In this document: positions 33,282 to 45,668 of the stretch, one piece after another | Position numbering within the stretch: the first letter of the stretch is position 1 | Layout: every line of letters begins with the position of its first letter | Assembly: GCA_900473185.1 (NCBI GenBank) | Contig: UCKU01000027.1 | Coordinates: 99,237-163,236 of the forward strand | Reading direction: 5' to 3' | DNA from: Hyphomicrobiales bacterium | Lineage (GTDB): Bacteria > Pseudomonadota > Alphaproteobacteria > Rhizobiales > Rhizobiaceae | DNA length: 64,000 nt | The notes under the pieces: model-generated | What the model was told of the DNA's origin: nothing | Databases searched by the model: none | Seen by the model: only the letters and a program-made list of their open reading frames with translations | Position numbers and translations under genes: made by a program

Positions 33282-33509
33282 TTTTTCGTCCTTCTCTCCC
33301 CGCATCCGCAGTTCTCGCAGACACAAAAGAAAACAGGTCCCGAAGGGAACTTCGGAACCGTGCTACAATCTTAGTTCGTTGCTTATAGCAGATCGGCATG
33401 CGCGATTTCCATAAAATTCTTACCGAAGCTTTCCACCTCCCGCAGAAGTGCCTGCTTTTGAAGGGAAGTTGGATGGAGGCTCACTTCTTCGTCTTGATTT
33501 TGCTGCCGT

Positions 33510-33524
33510 GAACATTTGGTGAAC
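33510..33524 (+). promoter_or_regulatory. LexA (SOS) box, alphaproteobacterial type
   Basis: GAAC-N7-GAAC (reverse complement GTTC-N7-GTTC), an exact match to the direct-repeat LexA box of Rhizobium and relatives. It directly abuts the ATG of the truncated radical-SAM gene. Confidence 0.7.
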
Positions 33525-33645
33525 ATGCTGATGAAGAAATCGCTTAAAGAACGGTTGGCGATCCTCTCCGCCGCCGCCAAATATGGTGCTTCCTGCGCCT
33601 CCAGCGGCAGGGGCAAACGGGATTCGGTAGCCTCCGGTGCCAGTG
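33525..33645 (+). pseudogene. 5' remnant of a radical-SAM DNA modification/repair gene
   Basis: About 40 codons read MLMKKSLKERLAILSAAAKY, then ASCASSGRGKRDS. This matches the N-terminus of the putative DNA modification/repair radical SAM protein family (TIGR03916 type), normally over 400 residues and often paired with a UdgX-like gene. The CxxxCxxC cluster domain is missing. Similarity stops near 33640, next to the stop codon of the oppositely oriented DUF2235 gene (TAA at 33646-33648). The fragment keeps a LexA box immediately upstream, consistent with a lost SOS-regulated repair gene. The identification rests on a short conserved stretch. Confidence 0.62.
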
Positions 33646-34836
33646 TTAGGGGAGGAAGACCGGATCTTTCGGCAGGTTCGGCGGATTATATCCGGTCACC
33701 ATGCGCACCCTCACGGATTCATGCAGGTTTGCGCCATCGGGGATGAAGCGCCTGTCTTCGCGGGGCAGATAAATGCCCCTCCTGTTGCCGCGCTTGCGCC
33801 AGGAGTTTTCCGGCACGCGCCGCGGAATATATTCGAGCAGTTTCCAGCCTGTGCTCATTGAGTCATGCAGCGGTGCGGCCGCATTGAGCTCGACATAGTA
33901 CTTGTCGCTCTTGCCAAGGACGATGTTGTTGATCGTACGTGAAACGTAGAGCAGGCCTGCAGGCCCCGTTTCGCGGATCATCCAGTCGAGCGGTATCTTG
34001 ATCTGGGCGCTCTCAGCCTCCGGGTAACCGCCGCCGATATCGCCGTGGACACCGGCAAACCACACCTCCTTGAAATCCTGTTTTGCGGTTGCGGGCTTGA
34101 AGGGATTGCCGCGATAGTCCTGATCCGGCGTCCACACTTCCGGCTGGAACATGTTTCTTCGCTCGTCGATCGCCATGGCATGGCGCACATATTCGACGCT
34201 TGGATTCTTGCGGGTGAAAGGATGGGTTTTGAACTGAATACGCCCTTTGCCCTTTTCGATGACAGAGGCAACCGTATCAAAGAGACCGAGCAGCTTGATC
34301 GGCGGGCGGTCGTTGCGCAGCATGCGCTCGTAGAGCCGCATGCTCTTGAAGGCCGATGAGGGATCCCCGCCATCGGCGCGCTGCTCCTGTTCGGGAATGC
34401 CCTTATAGGTTCTGTAAGCGTAGTCGAGCAGGTTCAGGTGATATCTGCTGCACAGCCCAAAGGCATGGATGAAACCTGCGAGAACGCGGGCCGTATAAGC
34501 GCCGCGGCTGAAGCCGAAAATATAGATACGGTCCCTGTCGGGATGGCCTCCGTGATCGTCAGGCGTGCCGGCATCGTAATTTTCGACGAGGAAGCGGTAG
34601 GCGCCTTTGACGTTTTCATCGAGACCCCAACCAGTGGCGAGGCCCCAGATTTCGATAGATTTGCGATAGAAGGGCGACCAGGCATCTGCCGCACCCAGCG
34701 TGCCGACGCCGGGGTCGTAATAGACGATCTGTTCGTCGGAGCGCTTCAGCGTTCCGAACAGACGCAAAATATTGGTGCGGTCTGCAGTTATCTCGTTCGA
34801 CGTGCCGTCGAACAGAATGACGATATTCTTCGACAT
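33646..34836 (-). CDS. DUF2235 domain protein (Tle1-like alpha/beta hydrolase)
   Basis: A 396-residue protein: KNIVILFDGTSNEI at the N-terminus, the nucleophile elbow IFGFSRGAYTARVLAGF (GFSRG serine), an acid candidate in LLGLFDTVASV, and a histidine candidate in FAGVHGDIGGGY. This is the DUF2235 fold, shared with type VI secretion phospholipase effectors of the Tle1 group. No VgrG, PAAR, immunity or secretion genes are nearby and there is no signal peptide, so here it is an orphan cytosolic hydrolase of unknown substrate. Its 3' end abuts the radical-SAM relic. Confidence 0.85.
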   Translation of the reverse strand: MSKNIVILFDGTSNEITADRTNILRLFGTLKRSDEQIVYYDPGVGTLGAADAWSPFYRKSIEIWGLATGWGLDENVKGAYRFLVENYDAGTPDDHGGHPDRDRIYIFGFSRGAYTARVLAGFIHAFGLCSRYHLNLLDYAYRTYKGIPEQEQRADGGDPSSAFKSMRLYERMLRNDRPPIKLLGLFDTVASVIEKGKGRIQFKTHPFTRKNPSVEYVRHAMAIDERRNMFQPEVWTPDQDYRGNPFKPATAKQDFKEVWFAGVHGDIGGGYPEAESAQIKIPLDWMIRETGPAGLLYVSRTINNIVLGKSDKYYVELNAAAPLHDSMSTGWKLLEYIPRRVPENSWRKRGNRRGIYLPREDRRFIPDGANLHESVRVRMVTGYNPPNLPKDPVFLP

Positions 34837-34958
34837 GCTGCTTCCCCGATACGGCCGGGGAGCAGGCTAACATCAAGTTTCCACGTCTGCAATTTTGGGT
34901 CGCAGTTTTGCTGGGACGCCGAGGTAAGGGCGAAGAGGCGAGGCCCCTTCGCTTGGGA

Positions 34959-38444
<3,486 letters not shown>

Positions 38445-38615
38445 GGGCGATATCCATTTCTAGCTGCGCAGAAAGCCGGCCAGGGTGGAGGTCACCGGGT
38501 CGGGTCGCGCATTGAGGGTCTTTTCAGGCTAGAAGCGGCTTATAGGCAAATGTTTTTGCAAACGGAACCCCATAAATCATCGAATCGACAGGAATTCGGA
38601 CCGGCCTTTGGAAGC

Positions 38616-39644
38616 CTATTGCCCGGTGGGTACGACGAGTGTGCGAATCTCGCCGCCAAGCGCCGGATTTGCAATGGCTTCGGGCGCCTGTTCGAGCGTG
38701 ATCCGACGCGAAATCAGCGGCTCCACCTTGATTGCGCCTGAGGCGATGAGATCGGCTGCGCGCCCGTGCGTGAAAGGGTTGAGGAAAGAGCTGACGAGGT
38801 TCACTTCGCGAAACAGCAGATCGAAGGGTTCGATCTCTATCTTTGCGCCTTGCGGCATGACGCCGAGGATGACGGCAGTGCCGCCGCGTCTTGCGAGCTT
38901 GGGAGACTGCATCATGGTTTCCGGCACGCCGGCGCATTCAAAGACGACATCGGCGCCGCCGGGCAGCAATCCGCCGTCGCCGGTAATGCCGCCGACGGCA
39001 TCCGCCTGTGACGGATCGAAGGTGGCGGTCGCGCCAAGCCTTTCGGCAAGCGCGCGTTTCTCGGCATTGCGGGTGACCAGAAGAATGCGTGTCGCACCGG
39101 CGAGCCGGGCAAGCTGGATGATGAGCAGGCCGATCACGCCGCCGCCGAGCACGATGACGGAAGCGCCTGTCTTGATGTTTGCCAGATCGACGCCGTGCAG
39201 GCAGCAGGCGAGCGGCTCGCAAAAGGCGCCGTGCAGGGGGTCGAGGCCGAGCGGCAGGGCGAAGGCCTGTTTCTGCGGAAGGATGACATAATCGGCAAAA
39301 CCGCCGTCTCTATGGATACCGATCGCCTGCAGGTTCCGGCAGAGATTGACGCGACCATTGTGGCATTCCTCGCAGCGGCCGCAGGCGATGTTGGGATCGC
39401 CGGTCACGCGCATGCCGGGGCGGAAGCCGGTGACCTCGGGGCCGACCGTTTCGATGATGCCGGCGAATTCGTGACCGAGGGTCACCGGTGGATGGGAGGG
39501 GAACTCGCCGAGGAAAAGATGCCGGTCGGTGCCGCAGATGCCGCAGGCTTCGATGCGCACCAGCAAGTCAGCTGGTCCGGGAACGGGCTTTTCGACCTCA
39601 AGCAGAAACAGCTTTCCGGTCGCTTCCAGGCGCACGGCTTTCAT
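38616..39644 (-). CDS. Zinc-dependent alcohol/polyol dehydrogenase
   Basis: A 342-residue medium-chain dehydrogenase. The catalytic zinc site is in EACGICGTDRHLF and GHEFAGIIETVG. The structural zinc lobe is CGRCEECHNGRVNLC, and the nucleotide motif is VIVLGGGVIGLLIIQLARL. The sequence is closest in style to sorbitol/threonine/2,3-butanediol type enzymes; the substrate is uncertain. Two ATGs are possible: 39650, very close to AGGGAGG, and 39644 (MKAVRLEATGK), with about 9 bases spacing. The latter is used here. It lies alone between carB and the LytTR gene. Confidence 0.9.
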   Translation of the reverse strand: MKAVRLEATGKLFLLEVEKPVPGPADLLVRIEACGICGTDRHLFLGEFPSHPPVTLGHEFAGIIETVGPEVTGFRPGMRVTGDPNIACGRCEECHNGRVNLCRNLQAIGIHRDGGFADYVILPQKQAFALPLGLDPLHGAFCEPLACCLHGVDLANIKTGASVIVLGGGVIGLLIIQLARLAGATRILLVTRNAEKRALAERLGATATFDPSQADAVGGITGDGGLLPGGADVVFECAGVPETMMQSPKLARRGGTAVILGVMPQGAKIEIEPFDLLFREVNLVSSFLNPFTHGRAADLIASGAIKVEPLISRRITLEQAPEAIANPALGGEIRTLVVPTGQ

Positions 39645-39721
39645 CGGCATTCTCCTCCCTGTCTCCTTGTCATCAGGAAGCGGGAAAGCAGGAGTCGCGT
39701 CAAGCATTTGCCGGTATTTCT

Positions 39722-40492
39722 TCAGCCGAAGCGTCGGCGGACTTCCTCGGCAAAACTCCGGCTGACTGGGATCTGGGTGCCGTCGCGGGTGACGATCAGG
39801 ATCTTGCCGTTGTCGCGTTTCAGGGATTCGACATGGGTATCGGCCACCCAATGCGACCTATGCATCTGAAGCCCCGGCGTTCCGCCGATCTCGCGTAACG
39901 CGTCGGAAAAACGCAGCAGCACCAATTCGCGACCGCGGCTGGTGACCACCTCGGTATAATGGTCCTGCACGGAGAGGCGGAGCAGGGCGCCACGGTTCTG
40001 TGGCTTCAGCCGGTCGAGGATCGAGGCTGATGGAGCGGTTTGCGCCGTTGCCTCCTCGATCTGTCGATGCATGGCGAGGTAGGTCAGAAAGCAGAAGAGG
40101 GCGCAGAGCGGCAACGCGAAGAGCGCCCTTACGAAGCTGTTGTCGAGGGAGGCCGGATTGCCGCTGAAGGTATAGTCGACGAGGCCGATCGCAAAGCCGA
40201 TCGGCAGGGCTGCGACCAGCGAGCCGATCATCATGCGCCAGAACATCCGGTCTATCGCCTTGCGCAACAAGGCATCGGCAAACACTGAAAACAGGATGGC
40301 GATCGACCAGGCGACGGCGTGCAGGATCAACCAGTAGGCGAAGCGCTCGCCGGCTGCCATGCTTTCCATCGTGCCGTAGGGGCCGGTGATCGTGAAGATC
40401 AGAACGATAGCGAGGAAGGTTCCCCAGAAGCGCGGCGCGCGCCAGAAGACCTGCAATTCGCGAAGCGTGGATTGCAAGGATGGGTGATCCAC
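39722..40492 (-). CDS. Membrane-anchored LytTR-type transcriptional regulator
   Basis: A 256-residue protein with four predicted membrane helices in the first 150 residues (e.g. FLAIVLIFTITGPYG and ALFALPLCALFCFLTYLAM). A C-terminal LytTR DNA-binding domain follows: LRLSVQDHYTEVVTSRGRELVL, SDALREIGGTPGLQMHRSHWV and VSRSFAEEVRRRFG. It has no receiver domain, so signal reception is presumably through the membrane part: a one-component regulator. The likely target is itself or the divergent DUF2306 gene 85 bp away. Confidence 0.85.
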   Translation of the reverse strand: MDHPSLQSTLRELQVFWRAPRFWGTFLAIVLIFTITGPYGTMESMAAGERFAYWLILHAVAWSIAILFSVFADALLRKAIDRMFWRMMIGSLVAALPIGFAIGLVDYTFSGNPASLDNSFVRALFALPLCALFCFLTYLAMHRQIEEATAQTAPSASILDRLKPQNRGALLRLSVQDHYTEVVTSRGRELVLLRFSDALREIGGTPGLQMHRSHWVADTHVESLKRDNGKILIVTRDGTQIPVSRSFAEEVRRRFG

Positions 40493-40577
40493 GAAGTTTT
40501 CCTGCCGCTTACGCCATGTTTGTTGAGAGGAATGCAGTCATGCCGGAAACAGAGGACGAATTCAACCGGAGCCCCTC

Positions 40578-41066
40578 ATGACCCTGGAACCTCTGCTTAA
40601 TGCCCCTATTGCCATTCAGATCCACGTTGCCGCCGTGGTGCCGGCGGCTATCCTCGGCGCCTATCTGCTCGCATGGCCGAAGGGCACGCCGCGGCACCGT
40701 CTGCTCGGCAAGATCTGGATGGTGCTGATGGTAGTGACGGCTCTGTCGAGCTTTTTCATCCACCGGATCAATCTCGTCTATGGCTTCAGCCCAATCCATC
40801 TTCTTTCCGTCGTCGTGCTCGCCGGAAGCTGGCGGGCGGTTCTTGCCGCGCGGCGGCATGATATCCGTGCACATCGGCGGATCGTATCGGGCATGTATTT
40901 CGGCGGTATCGTCGTTGCCGGCCTTGCGACACTGCTACCGGGCCGGCTGATGCATGCGGTCACATTCTCCGGCAATAGCTGGTTGGCCCTGGCGCTGCTC
41001 GGGCTGGTCACTGCTGCGATCGGCGCCGCCATCGGGTTTCGTCCGCGCCGCAGCCGGGTCGCGTGA
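40578..41066 (+). CDS. DUF2306 membrane protein
   Basis: A 162-residue protein with four helices: IQIHVAAVVPAAILGAYLL, IWMVLMVVTALSSFFIH, the segment around SPIHLLSVVVLAGSWRAV, and LALALLGLVTAAIGAAIGF. Conserved histidines lie in PRHRLLGK, HRINL, SPIHLL and HRRIVSGMYFG. These are features of the DUF2306 family, whose histidines may bind heme or metal; the function is not established. It is divergent from the LytTR regulator, which may control it. Confidence 0.82.
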   Translation: MTLEPLLNAPIAIQIHVAAVVPAAILGAYLLAWPKGTPRHRLLGKIWMVLMVVTALSSFFIHRINLVYGFSPIHLLSVVVLAGSWRAVLAARRHDIRAHRRIVSGMYFGGIVVAGLATLLPGRLMHAVTFSGNSWLALALLGLVTAAIGAAIGFRPRRSRVA

Positions 41067-41151
41067 GGAAGCGGCTGGAATTCGTCCTCGCGCCGGATAT
41101 ATAACTGACTCCTGAGAGCATGCATGAGGCGCATCGCCGGGGAGATCGATC

Positions 41152-42084
41152 ATGGAATGGAAAGGCCGGCGTCAGTCCGACAATATCGAGGATCGCCGTG
41201 GCGATCCATCCGGTGGCATGGGACGCAATCCCTTCGGCCGCGGTGGCGGCTTCAGCTTTCCATCAGGCGGCGGCGTTGGCCGTCGTGGCGGCGGGCTCAG
41301 CATTGGCACGATCATCTTTCTCGTCGTCATCTACCTGATCTTCAAGGCGATGGGCATCGACCTGATGCAGGTGATGGATGGCGGCGGCGGCTCGATTGGC
41401 GATTCCGGCTATTCGCAGAGCGAGTCTTCCCCACAGGCGCCTGCCAATGACGAGATGACCGCCTTCGTGCGCACTGTTCTCGCTGAAACCGAAGATACCT
41501 GGCACGGCATCTTCCAGTCGCAGGGCAAGGATTATGAAGAACCGCGGCTCGTTCTCTTCTCCGGCCAGACGCAATCGGCCTGCGGTTTCGCCTCTGCTGC
41601 GACCGGTCCCTTCTATTGCCCTGGGGATCACAAGGTCTATCTGGACACGGCCTTCTTCCAGCAACTTTCCGATCAGTTCGGCGCGTCAGGCGATTTCGCC
41701 GAAGCCTATGTGGTCGCCCATGAGGTTGGCCATCACGTGCAGAACCTGCTCGGTATCCTGCCGAAGTTCAATCAGGCGCGCCAGAGCATGAGCGAGGCCG
41801 ATGCCAACAAGATGTCGGTCCGGGTTGAACTGCAGGCGGATTGCTTCGCCGGCATCTGGGGCAAGTATACGCAGCAGAAGGGTATCCTCGACGCCGGCGA
41901 TCTGGAGGAGGCGTTGAATGCCGCCCAGCAGATCGGCGATGATACGCTGCAGAAGCGTTCGCAGGGCTATGTCGTGCCTGAGAGTTTCAACCACGGTACG
42001 TCGGCGCAGCGCATGCGCTGGTTCAAGCGTGGCTTCGACAGCGGGCAGCTTTCGGCCTGCGATACTTTCTCCAACCCGATCTGA
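41152..42084 (+). CDS. Neutral zinc metallopeptidase, YpfJ family
   Basis: A 310-residue membrane-anchored protein. The N-terminal glycine-rich cytosolic part (MEWKGRRQSDNIEDRRGD) is followed by one helix (LSIGTIIFLVVIYLIFKAMG). The Zn_peptidase domain then carries the zinc motif HEVGHH (His190, Glu191, His194, His195) and ELQADCFAGIWG with a third ligand. Conserved CGFASAATGPFYCP lies between. The domain probably faces the periplasm. Substrates are unknown; the family is widespread in proteobacteria. Confidence 0.9.
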   Translation: MEWKGRRQSDNIEDRRGDPSGGMGRNPFGRGGGFSFPSGGGVGRRGGGLSIGTIIFLVVIYLIFKAMGIDLMQVMDGGGGSIGDSGYSQSESSPQAPANDEMTAFVRTVLAETEDTWHGIFQSQGKDYEEPRLVLFSGQTQSACGFASAATGPFYCPGDHKVYLDTAFFQQLSDQFGASGDFAEAYVVAHEVGHHVQNLLGILPKFNQARQSMSEADANKMSVRVELQADCFAGIWGKYTQQKGILDAGDLEEALNAAQQIGDDTLQKRSQGYVVPESFNHGTSAQRMRWFKRGFDSGQLSACDTFSNPI

Positions 42085-42136
42085 TCAGGATATTCGGCAC
42101 CCAGCCCGAAGGCAGGGTGCCGGTACGCCGGGCAGC

Positions 42137-43129
42137 TTACTTTTCGCTGTCCATGTGCTTGAGCTGGGCTTCCGGATAACGGGCGCCCTTGGCGGCCCCC
42201 TTCGGCACGGCGCGTTCGATGGCGGAGAGATCGTCTGCGGTGAGCTCCACCGCGCGGGAGCCGAGCGCTTCCGTCAGCCGGTCGCGGCGGCGGGCGCCGA
42301 CCAGCGGCACGATATCCTTGCCCTGTTCAGCTACCCAGGCGATCGCGACCTGTGCGACCGAGGCGCCCTTGAGGGTGGCGATCTTTCTGAGTTCTTCGAC
42401 CAGGGCAAGGTTTTCATCGACATTGCCTTCCTGGAAGCGCGGGCTGACGGCGCGGAAATCGCCTGCACCCTGCTGGCCTTTCTGCCAGTGGCCGCTGATG
42501 AGGCCGCGCGACAGCACGCCATAGGCGGTGATGGAAATGCCGAGCTCGCGGGTCACAGGCAGGATCTCATCCTCGATGCCACGGGAGATCAGCGAATATT
42601 CGATCTGCAGGTCGGCAATCGGTGCGACGGCAGCGGCCCGGCGGATCGTATCGGCGCCGACTTCGGAGAGGCCGACATGACGGACGTAACCGGCCTTGAT
42701 GAGATCAGAGATCGCGCCGACCGTGTCCTCGATCGGCACGTTCGGATCGAGGCGGGCAGGGCGGTAGATGTCGATATAATCGACGCCGAGGCGCTGCAGC
42801 GTATAGGCAAGGAAGTTCTTCACGGCGATCGGGCGGGCGTCGTAGCCGTTCCAGCCATTGGAGGGATCACGCAAGGCGCCGAACTTGACGCTGATGATGG
42901 CGTCTTCGCGCTTACGGCCCTTGAGCGCCTCACCGATCAGCATTTCATTATGGCCCATGCCATAGAAGTCGCCTGTGTCGAGCAGGTTGACGCCGGCATC
43001 GAGCGCTGCGTGGATGGTCGCAATGCTTTCAGCGCGATCAGACGGGCCGTACATGCCCGACATGCCCATGCAGCCGAGGCCGATAGCCGAGACTTCTGGA
43101 CCGGTTTTTCCCAAGCGATAGGTCTGCAT
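42137..43129 (-). CDS. Aldo/keto reductase lacking the usual catalytic histidine
   Basis: A 330-residue (alpha/beta)8 NADPH oxidoreductase: MQTYRLGKTGPEVSAIGLGC, then DTGDFYGMGHNEMLIGEAL with Asp51 and Tyr56, and Lys82 in ISVKFGA. The fourth tetrad position is altered. The segment YRPARLDP places Ala125 where most relatives have His (YxxHRxD), a variant also known in some AKR subgroups and expected to slow carbonyl reduction. The C-terminal cofactor region (PLVGARRRDRLTEALG) is intact. The frame is open far upstream (to 44209) but the protein begins at 43129. A LysR gene is divergent. Confidence 0.9.
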   Translation of the reverse strand: MQTYRLGKTGPEVSAIGLGCMGMSGMYGPSDRAESIATIHAALDAGVNLLDTGDFYGMGHNEMLIGEALKGRKREDAIISVKFGALRDPSNGWNGYDARPIAVKNFLAYTLQRLGVDYIDIYRPARLDPNVPIEDTVGAISDLIKAGYVRHVGLSEVGADTIRRAAAVAPIADLQIEYSLISRGIEDEILPVTRELGISITAYGVLSRGLISGHWQKGQQGAGDFRAVSPRFQEGNVDENLALVEELRKIATLKGASVAQVAIAWVAEQGKDIVPLVGARRRDRLTEALGSRAVELTADDLSAIERAVPKGAAKGARYPEAQLKHMDSEK

Positions 43130-43240
43130 TTTCTTCTCCTTCAGCAGCGCCCCGATGGCGTCTTCGGATGCCGTTTTACCGCGGCCGAATGTGTGCGATA
43201 ATCCGGATAGTCTTGAACAGGCCGTACGGGAAAATGCACA

Positions 43241-44146
43241 ATGGACGACCTTCCCCTCAGTGATCTGGATGCCTTTGCCGCAATTGCAAGAGAGCGCAGC
43301 TTCCGCTCCGCAGCCCGCAAGCGCCAGGTTTCTGCGTCGTCGCTGAGCGATTCCCTGCGGCGCCTCGAAGAGCGGCTCGGTGTCAGGCTTCTCAATCGGA
43401 CGACACGCTCCGTCACGCCGACGGCGGCGGGCGAGCGATTGCTTGAGAGGCTTTCGCCGGCGCTTGCGGAAGTGGCGGCCGCGCTCGGCCAGCTCGACAA
43501 TTTTCGAGACAGTCCGGCAGGCACGCTCAGGCTCAACGTGCCTGGTATCGTCGTGAAGCTTTTCATGGCCGATCTCGCCGCGCGGTTTCTGGCGCTTTAC
43601 CCGCAGGTCACGCTGGAGATCATTGCCGACGATAATTTCATCGACGTGCTGGCCGCCGGTTTCGATGCTGGTATTCGCTATGACGAGAGGCTGGAGCGCG
43701 ACATGATCGCCGTGCCGATCGGGCCGCGCCGGCAGCGATATGTGACGGTGGCCGCTCCCTCCTATCTGGAAAAGCGGGGCACGCCACAGCACCCGCGGGA
43801 TCTGCTTGAGCATAGCTGCATCCGCCATCGCTTCATCAGTGGCGCGTCGCTTGCCTGGGAATTCGAACGGGGTGACGAAGTGCTCGCGATTACGCCATCC
43901 GGCCCCATCATCGCCAATGCTGTGGAGATGGAGATCGAGGCAGCACTTGCCGGTCTCGGCGTCATCCGTACCTTTGGAGAACTGCTTGCGTCGGGCATTG
44001 CGGAGGGCAGGCTGGTGCCGATCCTTGAGGAATGGGACAGTGAATTTTCTGGCCCCTTTCTCTACTATCCGAGCCGTCACCACATGCCCGCGCCATTGCG
44101 GGCTTTTGTCGATTTTGTACGGATGGAGCAGCGAAAGAGCGCGTGA
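43241..44146 (+). CDS. LysR-family transcriptional regulator
   Basis: A 301-residue regulator starting MDDLPLSDLDAFAAIARERS. The HTH is SFRSAARKRQVSASSLSDSLR. A typical effector domain follows, with LRLNVPGIVVKLFMADLAARF, FDAGIRYDERLERDM and GLGVIRTFGELL. It is of the CrgA/PA4203-like group, which often controls a divergent oxidoreductase. Here the divergent neighbour is the aldo/keto reductase, 111 bp away. Confidence 0.9.
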   Translation: MDDLPLSDLDAFAAIARERSFRSAARKRQVSASSLSDSLRRLEERLGVRLLNRTTRSVTPTAAGERLLERLSPALAEVAAALGQLDNFRDSPAGTLRLNVPGIVVKLFMADLAARFLALYPQVTLEIIADDNFIDVLAAGFDAGIRYDERLERDMIAVPIGPRRQRYVTVAAPSYLEKRGTPQHPRDLLEHSCIRHRFISGASLAWEFERGDEVLAITPSGPIIANAVEMEIEAALAGLGVIRTFGELLASGIAEGRLVPILEEWDSEFSGPFLYYPSRHHMPAPLRAFVDFVRMEQRKSA

Positions 44147-44280
44147 ACCATCTGTTTTGGCAGCCTCTCCATCAAAAACATTGAAATGTTCACGTATTGT
44201 TTCGGTCATTCCAATCGGCTATGTCATATATCCGGCGACGAGATCGTCTTTCCAGAAAATATCAGCTGTAGAGATGTCTT

Positions 44281-45528
44281 ATGCTTGATCCGAAATTCGT
44301 TCGCCGCGGCCTTTTCCTGGTCTTCGTCATTCTCTTTCTGGACGTCATCGGCATTGCCATCATCATGCCGGTCCTGCCCGTGTATCTGGAGCAGTTGACG
44401 GGCGGCACGGTCAGCGACGCGGCTGTCGATGGCGGCTGGCTGATGCTGATCTATTCGCTGATGCAGTTCCTGTTTGCGCCGCTGCTCGGAAACTTGAGCG
44501 ACCGTTTCGGGCGCCGTCCGATCCTGCTGCTCTCGGTGCTGACCTTCGCGTTCGATAATTTCATCTGCGCTATCGCCACCAGTTACTGGATGCTTTTCGT
44601 CGGCAGGGTGCTTGCCGGTATCAGCGGCGGCAGTTTCGCCACCTGCTCGGCTTACATTGCCGACATCAGCAATGAAGAGAACCGCGCCAAGAATTTCGGC
44701 CTGATCGGTATCGCCTTTGGAGTCGGTTTCACGGTCGGTCCCGTCATCGGCGGCTTCCTTGGCGAGTTCGGGCCGCGCGTGCCATTCTATGGTGCGGCCG
44801 CGCTTTCCTTCATCAATTTCGTTGCCGCCTGTTTCCTGCTGCCGGAAACGCTCGAAGCGAAGAACCGGCGTACTTTCGAATGGAAGCGCGCAAACCCGCT
44901 CGGCGCTTTGCGGCAGATGCGGCACTATCCCGGCATCGGCTGGGTTTGCCTCGTGATGTTCCTGTTTTTCCTCGCCCATGCCGTCTATCCCTCGGTCTGG
45001 CCCTTCGTCTCGACCTTCCGCTATGGCTGGAGTGAAGGGCAGATCGGCCTGTCCCTCGGCCTCTACGGGATCGGCGCCGCTGTGGTCATGGGACTCGTTC
45101 TGCCGCGTGTCGTGCCTGTTCTCGGTGAATGGAAGACGGCGCTGCTCGGCCTGTGTTTCTCGATGGCCGCTCTCACAGGTTATGCTTTCGCCTGGGAGGG
45201 CTGGGTCGTCTATACCGTGATCGTACTGACGGTCATGGAGAATGTTGCCGATCCGCCGCTGCGCAGCATTGCCGCCGGTAAGGTGCCACCCTCGGCACAG
45301 GGCGAGCTGCAGGGCGCGCTCACCAGCATCGGCAGTATCACGACAATCATCGGCCCGCTGATCTTCACACAGATGTTCGGCTATTTCACCAAGCCGGATG
45401 CGCCGATTACCTTTGCCGGAGCGCCTTATCTGCTGGCCGCTTTTTTCATCCTCCTTGCTGCGGTTGTATTCCTGACGCGGGTGACGACATCGAAAGCGTC
45501 GGCACAAGCCTTCAACGCGGCGGAGTGA
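44281..45528 (+). CDS. MFS drug exporter, Tet(A)-like (TCR/Tet family)
   Basis: A 415-residue transporter with twelve helices. VILFLDVIGIAIIMPVLPVYLEQL opens helix one as in TetA proteins. Motif A, LSDRFGRRPILLLSV, follows helix two, and helix five holds GIAFGVGFTVGPVIGGFLGEFG (motif C of drug/H+ antiporters). Chromosomal rhizobial members are typical TCR/Tet exporters without an adjacent tetR gene; whether tetracycline is a substrate cannot be inferred. It stands alone downstream of the LysR gene. Confidence 0.9.
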   Translation: MLDPKFVRRGLFLVFVILFLDVIGIAIIMPVLPVYLEQLTGGTVSDAAVDGGWLMLIYSLMQFLFAPLLGNLSDRFGRRPILLLSVLTFAFDNFICAIATSYWMLFVGRVLAGISGGSFATCSAYIADISNEENRAKNFGLIGIAFGVGFTVGPVIGGFLGEFGPRVPFYGAAALSFINFVAACFLLPETLEAKNRRTFEWKRANPLGALRQMRHYPGIGWVCLVMFLFFLAHAVYPSVWPFVSTFRYGWSEGQIGLSLGLYGIGAAVVMGLVLPRVVPVLGEWKTALLGLCFSMAALTGYAFAWEGWVVYTVIVLTVMENVADPPLRSIAAGKVPPSAQGELQGALTSIGSITTIIGPLIFTQMFGYFTKPDAPITFAGAPYLLAAFFILLAAVVFLTRVTTSKASAQAFNAAE

Positions 45529-45668
45529 TCCATCAAAAACAGTGAAGCTGTGATGAATTTTTCAGCATCTGCTTATTTTGGGGTAGTTCTTTGCGCCGCT
45601 TTGCTCTAAGCCGACGTGATATTTTGCCGCGCTGCGGCCCCTAACGATTCAATCTCAGGAATAGTGTC

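Noticed and set aside
33383..33616. Minus-strand 77-codon ORF upstream of greA
   Set aside because: It is antisense to the LexA box and radical-SAM fragment, and has no recognisable domain.
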